Assembly: GCA_038214135.1 (NCBI GenBank)
Contig: JBBQSD010000047.1
Coordinates: 1-40,681 of the forward strand
DNA from: JANLSE01 sp038214135
Lineage (GTDB): Bacteria; Chloroflexota; Chloroflexia; Chloroflexales; Roseiflexaceae
Length of the DNA: 40,681 bases
Direction: 5' to 3'
In this document: positions 16,741 through 24,200 of the stretch, piece by piece
Layout of the letters: each line of letters begins with the position of its first letter
Position numbering within the stretch: position 1 is the stretch's first letter
The notes under the pieces: model-generated
Told to the model about the DNA's origin: nothing
Seen by the model: only the letters and a program-made list of their open reading frames with translations
Database searches by the model: none
Made by a program: the position numbers and the translations under genes

Positions 16741-18648
16741 TTACCGCCGCAACACCAGGTACGCAATCAGCACCATAATCTGGAAGAACACCGGAATCAG
16801 GCCGCCAACAAGCAGCAACCCGCCACGCCAATCATACAGTGTGCCCCATAGGCCAGCCGCCAGTACGAATATCCAGGCCAACACAGCCAACCAGATCAAT
16901 GCGGGCAGAAACGGAACCGCGAGGAGCGTCAGAACAAAGACACCAATCAGCGCAATCAGGCGCGGTAGCTGTGCTACAGGATACAGGCTCCAAACCCGCG
17001 CACCCTCTTCACCGCCACCAGTCCCTTCGTCCAACGCAATCGAGGCCAATGCAATAATTGGCCATTCCAGCATGCCCAGAAGGAATAATGCGAATGCCAC
17101 GCCAAACAAGCGCAGTTCAGGCATTTCAACCTGTTGGATGATCAGATCTGCTAGCAGGATGAGCGCTGGCATTATCGCCAACGCCGCCATCGAACGAGCA
17201 GCTCGCAGCAATGACCATGTACTCACCCGCTTGGTCGCTGGATCGGCACGCGACTCCTCCACCAAGCGCTCAAGCGATTGCGTTGGGTTGAGCGTCGTCA
17301 ACAGTAGATCGGAGCGCGCTTCGCTCTGAAAAATCGGCGACTCCATGGGGCGTTGCTGGCCGGTTGGGCCGCTCATCACTTCCAGGATAATGCGTTGGAG
17401 TAATGGCTCAAACGCACTAAACGCCGATGTAACAAACACGCCTGGTTTCAGGCTGCCATCGTATATCAAACTGCTCAGGTGTGCGGTAAAGGGCAGTGCT
17501 GCTCGCGATTGAATCAGCACAATCTGGTTGGTTTCCGATAGCTCAGTGACCTTCACCGATTCCAGGCTGGCCCATGGAATGATCTGCCTACGGCCCGAGA
17601 AGCTCACTGCCAGCCCTTCCTGGCGCGCTGCAATCTGTGGCAGGAGCGCACCAAGCAATCGGGCGATCGGTAGGCCAATAAGCAGCAACAGCAGTGCAGA
17701 AACGAAAGGCCACCATAGTGGCCCAACAGTACGATAATCAAGCCAGATAAACGGCGGCAGCGGGCGCAACACCGGTAGCAACAAGGCCAGCCCAACCAGC
17801 ATCAGCGCAACTGCCCGCACAACAATGGCGGCCATGAGCAGAATGGCACTCCAGCGCAATAATAGACTAATGCGCCGTGGATACACTCCGGCTACGAGAT
17901 CATCGCGAGCGCCAACGGGGGCTGCCACATTTGGGCGGGCCGAAGGTGCGGCCGTAACAGCAGCCTTCTGGCTAAAAAATGCTGCTGGGCTGAGCAGCAT
18001 CCGAAAGAACGATGAAGTTGCATCTTCCTGCAACTGCGCTCCGCGCCCTTCGAGCACACGCGCCACACGGCCAGTCTCCGAAAGCAGCGTCTTCACCAGG
18101 CTATCGAAATCGCCAATCGCCGATGTGATCAGAATCGAGCGCCGAAACCCAAACTTGTACAGAAGGCCATACCAGCGATGCCAACTCGTGAGGTACTGCC
18201 GGTTCGTCTCAGCCAGTAGTACAAAGCGATCCTGGGCCTCGGTCACTTTGATCGCAGTGATACTCTCCCATGGCACGGCCAGCCATCCGCCAACAAATTC
18301 AACGAGCATACCGCGCGGGCTGGTTCGAATCGTTGGCAATGCGTAGCGCACCCAGATCACAGCCAATAGCGCGAATAGCAGCAGGATGAGCGATGGCAAT
18401 AGATCCGAAACAACACCCATTGGCGAACCACAGCACGATGGAATATGCCCTGTAATCAGCAGCACAATCTCATGCAGCCAGGGAAATCGCTCAAACAGGC
18501 TGGTATCGACCCCGTAGATCTCCCAGTATAATCGCAGAGCTTCACGCCCAAACAGGAGAAGCGCAACAGACACAGCTGTGGCCGAGAACAGCTCAATCAG
18601 TAACTCGGTACGACGCGGATACCGATGGACGCGTTCATTCAACGACAT
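16741..18648 (-). CDS. Membrane protein with two PH-like domains, unknown function
   Basis: Protein of 635 residues with about eight hydrophobic segments. Two soluble segments are clearly related: residues about 110-190 (PRGMLVEFVGGWLAVPWESITAIKV... then LLAETNR, 'RSILITSAIGDFDSLVKTLLSE') and about 340-425 (EGLAVSFSGRRQIIPWASLESVKV..., 'PGVFVTSAFSAFEPLLQRIILE'). The (V/I)PWxSxxxVKVTE motif followed by a strand and a short helix resembles bacterial PH domains; this is my reading, not a search. The order is two membrane segments, PH-like 1, several membrane segments, PH-like 2, then a C-terminal membrane bundle. The start at 18648 is seven bases after the xseB stop. No enzymatic motif is seen. 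Its 3' end abuts a repeat. Confidence 0.8.
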   Translation of the reverse strand: MSLNERVHRYPRRTELLIELFSATAVSVALLLFGREALRLYWEIYGVDTSLFERFPWLHEIVLLITGHIPSCCGSPMGVVSDLLPSLILLLFALLAVIWVRYALPTIRTSPRGMLVEFVGGWLAVPWESITAIKVTEAQDRFVLLAETNRQYLTSWHRWYGLLYKFGFRRSILITSAIGDFDSLVKTLLSETGRVARVLEGRGAQLQEDATSSFFRMLLSPAAFFSQKAAVTAAPSARPNVAAPVGARDDLVAGVYPRRISLLLRWSAILLMAAIVVRAVALMLVGLALLLPVLRPLPPFIWLDYRTVGPLWWPFVSALLLLLIGLPIARLLGALLPQIAARQEGLAVSFSGRRQIIPWASLESVKVTELSETNQIVLIQSRAALPFTAHLSSLIYDGSLKPGVFVTSAFSAFEPLLQRIILEVMSGPTGQQRPMESPIFQSEARSDLLLTTLNPTQSLERLVEESRADPATKRVSTWSLLRAARSMAALAIMPALILLADLIIQQVEMPELRLFGVAFALFLLGMLEWPIIALASIALDEGTGGGEEGARVWSLYPVAQLPRLIALIGVFVLTLLAVPFLPALIWLAVLAWIFVLAAGLWGTLYDWRGGLLLVGGLIPVFFQIMVLIAYLVLRR

Positions 18649-18655
18649 GCCCTGT

Positions 18656-18871
18656 TTACTCCTCGATCAGCAACCCACCCTGGAGGCGCTGCACCCGCAA
18701 TGCCGCTTCATCCAGCAATTGCTGGCAAGCAGATGCGACAGCTACCCCTTCTTCATACAGGGCCAGAGACTCTTCAAGTGGCAGATCGCCAGTTTCCAGG
18801 CGCGCCACAATCTCCTGGATACGGGCATATAGTGCCTCGTAGCGCGCCCCTGCGGATACCTCTGTCATCAT
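18656..18871 (-). CDS. xseB: Exodeoxyribonuclease VII small subunit
   Basis: Protein of 71 residues, the usual XseB length. Family pattern: YEALYARIQEIVARLETGDLPLEESLALYEEGVAVASACQQLL, with the conserved LE.G.LPLEESL.LYEEG motif. It associates in several copies with XseA to form the nuclease that degrades single-stranded DNA from both ends. The start codon overlaps the xseA stop (ATGA), implying translational coupling. The next Met (18868) is equally possible. It is followed after seven bases by the membrane protein gene. Confidence 0.95.
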   Translation of the reverse strand: MMTEVSAGARYEALYARIQEIVARLETGDLPLEESLALYEEGVAVASACQQLLDEAALRVQRLQGGLLIEE

Positions 18872-20049
18872 TCAACCCTCACTGGCAGATCGCCGCCACG
18901 CATCGTCACAATCAGTGCTTCGCCGCTCGCCGCCTGTTCTGGCTGTGTCACAACACGTCCATCGAGCTGCCTCACAACGGCATAGCCACGCATAAGAATA
19001 GCATGCGGGCTCAGCGCCGTGAGGCGTGCCCGCATGCCATCGAGCCTGGCATGTTCAAGCGACATGCGGTGGGAAAGGCGCACTTCTGCTCGCCGCAACA
19101 TCTCATCAAGGAATTGCCGATCCCGCCCGATCCGCGCCATTGGCGAGCGCAATTCGAGCCGCCGCCGCACCACATCCACATCATTCTTGGTGGTGGTCAG
19201 CCGCGTCGCAATCGCCAGATCAAGGCGTTCGCGCAAATAATCAAGCACTTCAGTCAACTCTGCCCGATCCGGTGTCACCAATTCTGCTGCCGCAGATGGC
19301 GTTGGCGCACGCAGATCGGCAACATAATCAATCATTGTTGTGTCTGTCTCGTGACCAACGCCACTAACCAATGGCACCGGGCTAGCAAACACGGCCCGCG
19401 CCACACTCTCCTCATTGAATGTCCACAAATCCTCTGCCGAGCCACCACCCCGTGCGACAATGATCACATCGACATCGGCCTCATACAGCAGATACAATGC
19501 CTCAACAACCGAATCCGCTGCACCGGCCCCCTGCACTTTACAGGGTGCAATGATCACCTCGGCCAACGGGTAGCGCCGCCCAAGAATATGCAGAATATCC
19601 TGAAGTGCTGCGCTCGTCGGCGATGTCGCAACACCAATCCGGCGCGGCAATGCCGGTAGTGTCCGCTTCCGTGATTGGTCAAACAATCCTTCAGCTTCCA
19701 AGCGTGCCTTCAGCCGCTCGAACTGGGCCTGCAGCAGGCCAATACCCGCCGGTCGAATATCATCAACAATCAGCTGGAGTTGCCCACGCCCTTCATAGAA
19801 TGCAACCCGCCCATGGGCCAGGATGGCCGCCCCATTGGCAGGCATCGTGCCTATTCGCGCAACAAACGAACGCCAGCAGGCAGCACCAAGCTGGGCATCA
19901 CCCTCCTTCAAGGTAAAATAGCAGTGCCCCGATGAGTGCCGATTAAAATTCGAGACTTCGCCCTCAACCCATATATCGCGAGCGATCTCATCCGAATCGA
20001 TCAACTCGCGCAGGTAGGTCGTCAGCTCTGTTACCGTTAATATCTGCAT
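18868..20049 (-). CDS. xseA: Exodeoxyribonuclease VII large subunit
   Basis: Catalytic subunit of exonuclease VII, 393 residues. The N-terminal OB-fold (about 1-100) includes IWVEGEVSNFNRHSSGHCYFTLKE. The catalytic domain has RIGVATSPTSAALQDILHIL, VDVIIVARGGGSAEDLWTFNEE and 'PVPLVSGVGHETDTTMIDYVADLRAPTPSAAAEL'. These are the conserved XseA motifs. The C-terminal coiled region binds XseB. The start at 20049 (MQILTVTELT) has no Shine-Dalgarno sequence immediately upstream, and no alternative start was found; it might be a leaderless or weakly initiated message. Two perfect palindromes lie 36-110 bases upstream of it. The enzyme acts in mismatch repair and recombination. Confidence 0.95.
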   Translation of the reverse strand: MQILTVTELTTYLRELIDSDEIARDIWVEGEVSNFNRHSSGHCYFTLKEGDAQLGAACWRSFVARIGTMPANGAAILAHGRVAFYEGRGQLQLIVDDIRPAGIGLLQAQFERLKARLEAEGLFDQSRKRTLPALPRRIGVATSPTSAALQDILHILGRRYPLAEVIIAPCKVQGAGAADSVVEALYLLYEADVDVIIVARGGGSAEDLWTFNEESVARAVFASPVPLVSGVGHETDTTMIDYVADLRAPTPSAAAELVTPDRAELTEVLDYLRERLDLAIATRLTTTKNDVDVVRRRLELRSPMARIGRDRQFLDEMLRRAEVRLSHRMSLEHARLDGMRARLTALSPHAILMRGYAVVRQLDGRVVTQPEQAASGEALIVTMRGGDLPVRVE

Positions 20050-20084
20050 ATTTATGAATGCTAATTAGCTTAATAGATCGTACG

Positions 20085-20155
20085 GACGCGATATATCGCG
20101 TCTATGCAAATGGCAGCCTATTAGATGCATCGTACGGACGCGATATATCGCGTCC
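20085..20155. repeat. Two copies of the palindrome GACGCGATATATCGCGTC
   Basis: Copy 1 at 20085-20102 (18 bases) and copy 2 at 20136-20155 (20 bases, GGACGCGATATATCGCGTCC). Both are perfect palindromes preceded by GTACG. They lie in the 109-base gap between accB and xseA, upstream of xseA. A third copy with one mismatch is at 21224-21241, and a half-copy is inside a gene at 21272-21285. Confidence 0.75.
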
Positions 20156-20158
20156 CTG

Positions 20159-20677
20159 CTAGATCGGTTCGACAACCATCAACACCTGGCCATATTCAAC
20201 TGGCTGGCCGTTCTTCACCAGCAGGCGCACAATGCGGCCAGATACTTCACTTTCAATCTCATTCATCATCTTCATTGCCTCAACCAGGCCCACCCGATCA
20301 CCAGGCTGGATGATATCGCCCTCCTCAACATATGGTTTATCCTTTGGCGATGGGGCCGCATAATACGTCCCAACCATCGGTGCCGTAATCGTGGATTGGC
20401 CAGGCAACAGATGATCGCTTTCACCAACAGAACTCGGGCCTGTTGGTGAGGATTGGATGGCGGCCTGTGCTGCCGTTGGTGAAACAACGACAGTTGGCGC
20501 AGCAATGAGGGGTGCTGGAGCTGGCGGGCTTCGTTTAATATGTAGGCGTGAGCCGCCCCGTTCGATCTGAATCTCGGTAATGTCGGTTTGACTGAGCAGT
20601 TGTAGCAGCTCACGCACTGCATTCAGCCCAAAGTCATCAACCTCCGGTCGCGCCTGTTCGCGGGCACCCTCGGTCAT
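20159..20677 (-). CDS. accB: Biotin carboxyl carrier protein of acetyl-CoA carboxylase
   Basis: Protein of 172 residues. The C-terminal biotinyl domain has the motif EAMKMMNE with the biotinylated Lys at 136; around it VEEGDIIQPGDRVGLVE and VKNGQPVEYGQVLMVVEP match BCCP. A Pro/Ala-rich linker (about 50-95) joins it to the N-terminal part (VRELLQLLSQTDITEIQIERGG), the usual AccB dimer region. It accepts CO2 from biotin carboxylase for malonyl-CoA synthesis. The start at 20677 has AAAGGTG upstream. accC is not in the window beside it. An extended -10 promoter is at 20731-20739. Confidence 0.95.
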   Translation of the reverse strand: MTEGAREQARPEVDDFGLNAVRELLQLLSQTDITEIQIERGGSRLHIKRSPPAPAPLIAAPTVVVSPTAAQAAIQSSPTGPSSVGESDHLLPGQSTITAPMVGTYYAAPSPKDKPYVEEGDIIQPGDRVGLVEAMKMMNEIESEVSGRIVRLLVKNGQPVEYGQVLMVVEPI

Positions 20678-20730
20678 GTTTCACCTTTATTGTTCAATCT
20701 GATCACAATGGCCTAATCACCAGGGGCTGC

Positions 20731-20739
20731 ATTATAGCA
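20731..20739 (-). promoter_or_regulatory. Extended -10 promoter for accB
   Basis: Minus-strand TGCTATAAT between aroQ and accB, about 55 bases before the accB start. It is a perfect extended -10 without a clear -35. accB can thus be transcribed separately from aroQ. Confidence 0.5.
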
Positions 20740-20745
20740 CAGCAG

Positions 20746-21174
20746 CTACCTATCTCCCAGTAACCATTCCAAGGCCAGCAGATACCCACGCCACCCAAGG
20801 CCAGCGATCTGGCCCTTCGCAATCGGTGCAACAACCGATGTATGCCGAAATGGCTCGCGTTGGTACACATTCGAGAGATGAACCTCAATAATTGGTGCGC
20901 TCAGGCTGGCCAGTGCATCGCGTAACGATAGGCCGTAGTGCGTTAATGCGCCTGGGTTGATAATAATTCCATCGGCATCCCAGCCATCGGCCTGTAGAAA
21001 ATCAATCAGGGCACCCTCGTGATTGGATTGCATGATCAACAACGCCGCATGTGCCTGCTGTGCCCGCTCCTGCAGTGCAACATTGATCTCCGCCAGTGTC
21101 ATCCGGCCATAGATCTCTGGCTGGCGACGCCCCAACATATTCAGATTTGGCCCATGCAACACCAGAATTTTCAT
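20746..21174 (-). CDS. aroQ: Type II 3-dehydroquinate dehydratase
   Basis: Shikimate-pathway enzyme of 142 residues converting 3-dehydroquinate to 3-dehydroshikimate. All active-site residues of the type II family are in place: Tyr22 (EIYG), Asn73 and His79 in INPGALTHYG, Glu97/His99 in IIEVHLSN and Arg110 in REPFRHTS. The opening MKILVLHGPNLNMLGRRQPEIYG is typical. The longer frame up to 21243 runs through a palindromic repeat, so the start at 21174 is preferred; upstream only a weak ribosome binding site is seen. It is separated by 71 bases from accB, which has its own promoter. Confidence 0.95.
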   Translation of the reverse strand: MKILVLHGPNLNMLGRRQPEIYGRMTLAEINVALQERAQQAHAALLIMQSNHEGALIDFLQADGWDADGIIINPGALTHYGLSLRDALASLSAPIIEVHLSNVYQREPFRHTSVVAPIAKGQIAGLGWRGYLLALEWLLGDR

Positions 21175-21223
21175 GTTCTGCTCTACTCTTGATGGATCAG
21201 GCCCAATATCTTGCGCCTGTGCG

Positions 21224-21285
21224 GACGCGATATATCGCCTCACTATGGTTTTACGATCAATGGCAACTGAACGATATATCGCGTC
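21224..21285. repeat. Palindromic repeat copies, one partly inside a gene
   Basis: A third copy of the GACGCGATATATCGCGTC repeat with one mismatch lies at 21224-21241, directly beyond the stop codon of the 1831-residue protein. A partial copy (CGATATATCGCGTC, 21272-21285) lies inside that gene, 27 bases before its stop codon. On the minus strand it supplies codons for Thr-Arg-Tyr-Ile-Val at the C-terminus. Confidence 0.65.
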
Positions 21286-24200
21286 GGCGTGATTACCTGT
21301 GGAAGCAATGGATACGACATCCGCTGAACCACACTCACTGCGGTTCCATCATAGCGCGATGTCGCCCGGATTGTGACCAGGTTTTCCGTTCCACGCGTCA
21401 CGCTCGTCGGCACAACCACACGCACTTCAATAGGGAATGAACGCCCCGGTAACAGCGTTGTCTGTGCACCAGCCGGAACGACAATCGAGATCGGCCAGCC
21501 GCGTTGATCGGATGCCGTTATATCAAAGGTATCCAGCGCATTGCCATCATTGATCAGGTTCTGTTGGAATGTGACCGTTTGCCCTGGTGTAATGCGAACC
21601 GATTGCTCTGGCGAGATCTGTGCTGCTGCGAAGCGCAGCACTGTCGTCACCTCTGTGCCACGCGCATTCAACGCCGGAGTCGCCAGCGACTGGACTTCAA
21701 CATAGCTATAATCCTGTTCGCCAGCTGGCCGCGCCGGCGGCACAATCAGTGTCACCTGGATATCCTTACTCGCTCCTGGATCAAGGAAGACACTGGCTGG
21801 TGCAACTGTGACCTGCCATCCATTGGTTGCAATTGTTCGCAATGTGAAGGTATCGGCGATACCACTAATATTCCGTAATGTATGAGTATAGACGACCGTT
21901 GCACCGGGGAGCGCCGATTTCGCATTCTGCGCTGGCGTGAGCAATGAACCAATTGGTCTGGTCGTCGCAGTATACAGGCCAGTCGCGAGGATTGGGATAG
22001 CACCACTGCGCTTGACCTGGAGCGTCACAAGATTATCGACACCAATCGGGGTTCCCGGCGGAACCTGAACGCTGATCGTCAGTGGCAGGGTTGCGCCAGG
22101 CAGCAGCACTGATGTCACAGTCGGCGTGACAATCGATGTCCAGCCAGCCGTTGTCAGGCTGAGATCAAACCCAATTGTTGTACTGCCAATATTACGCAAA
22201 GTCGGGAAGAAGAAGATCGTGTTGCCCGCCACACCGCTTGTTGTCTGATTTGATGGTGTCAGTGTTGCGCCATCAACGGCGGCAATTGTGGTTGTGTCGA
22301 TCACCGCTGCTGTTGGATTCGGCGCGCTGCTGGATCGCGCCGTAACAGTGACAACACCAACGCTTCCGGCAGTAATAATCGCTGGCGGTGTGACATTAAC
22401 AATCACTGTACGGTTCGCCCCTGGCGGCACACCTGTAAGTGTAGCTGGCGGCGGGGCTGTCCATCCGCTTGGCACTACGACAGTAAAGGTAAACGTGTCG
22501 GTGATATTGCCCGTATTTGTCAGCAGATGCGAATAGGTGATCAGGGTTCCAGGGTTGGTTGTACCAGCTCGATCTGGCGTGAATTGTAGGCTCGGCACCG
22601 AATTCACAACCACCAGCGCTGTTGCCGTCGCGCTCGGTGCCGATGGAGTCGTTAATGAACTGATAGTTGCCAATACCATATTCGTGCCAGCAAACGCATT
22701 TGTTGGCAGCGCCACATCGACAGTAAAGACACAGGTTGCATTGGCGGCCAGATTGGTGAGGCAGGCCGGTGTTCCACCCTGGATAGTCGCGCTCCAGCCA
22801 ACCTGGGCATTCGGCAGAGTAAACGTCGGCACACTAAAATCGCCGGGCTGGTTGCCCGTATTTGTGAGTGTATAGGTAAAGGTGACACCAACGCCCGGAT
22901 TGGTCGTTCGGGTTCCAGGGCTAACGGCCAGTGATGGCACGGCAGCACCAGTCACATTTACCAGGTCGGTCTGGGTTTGCGGCACAGGCCTTGGCAAGCT
23001 CAGGGTCTGGGCTGTGACCGTCAGGCTTTCCGGGCCAACCAATGTTCCAGGCTTGACCTGGGCGCGTATAACCACCTGGGCGCTGCCAGCTCGTGCGACA
23101 CTGATTGGAAGAGCGGGGCTGACCGTCACATTCTGGAGTCCCGCCGTTGGCGTGATAATAAGCGTATAGCGATCATCACCATTCGATGTGTTCTGCAGCG
23201 TGTGTGTAAACACAACCGTTGCCAGTGGCACTGCGCTCACCGGGCTAATACTTGCGGCACTAAAGTTAAACTGTGGCTGCAACAACACGCGCACGGAATC
23301 ATCGGCGGTTGCCAACGCGCTGCTCGAGGCTGTCACTTGCAGTGTAGCGCTCTTGATCGTTCCAGAGATCGCGCCAGTTGTTGCTATTCCAGGGACAGTC
23401 GCTATTACAGTAATCTGCTGAGTTTCCCCTGGGTTCAGAATAAAACTCGTGTTTGGTGTAAATGAATAGCTCCAGCCATCCAGTGGATTCGGCGGCGTGA
23501 GTGTAGGGGTGAATGTTCCACTCTGCGAGCCAATATTGGTCAGCGTATGAACGAATGACACCGTATCGGATGGGAAGGCATCGCGGCGTGCAAATGTCGT
23601 CAGGCTTGGAATCACCGATTGTGTGAATGCTGTATCTGTCACACTACTAGTTGGGCCGCCGCTGCTGGTTGCGGTGACAGTGAAGGTTCCGCCAGCACTG
23701 CCAATCGGCAGCGTCGCACGTACCGTGCGGGTACAGTTCGCGCCAGGAGCCAGGGTACACTGATTCCCACTTGGGAATGAGAACGTCGGCGAACCGGCAA
23801 TCGTGGCATTGGTGGCACTCAGCGTCATGGTATCGGTACCATTGCCAGTATTGGTAATCGTGTGTGTAAAGTTCACATCAACCGGGTTGATCGGATCGAT
23901 TGTAAAGAGCGTGCTGCGCGGCGGTGCAATCTGAACGCCAAACGTCTGCGTTACCCGCGAATAATCGCTCTTTGTGTCGCTGAGTGCCCCAGATGTCGCC
24001 GTGACACTGGTCGTCTCAACCTGACCACCAATTGCGTTCAGTGGCACTGTGACCGTAATAAACACCGTCACCGATTGGTTGGATGTCAGAAACACACTTG
24101 TTGGCCCAACTGCCGTTGCCCAGCCCTGCGTGCTGGAAGAAGCCGTCAGCGCAAACGTGCCTGCCTGCCCACCAGTATTGGTCAGCGTATGCTGGTAGAA

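Noticed and set aside
18625..19659. Plus-strand frame of 344 codons opposite xseA/xseB
   Set aside because: Antisense to xseAB, which carry diagnostic motifs.
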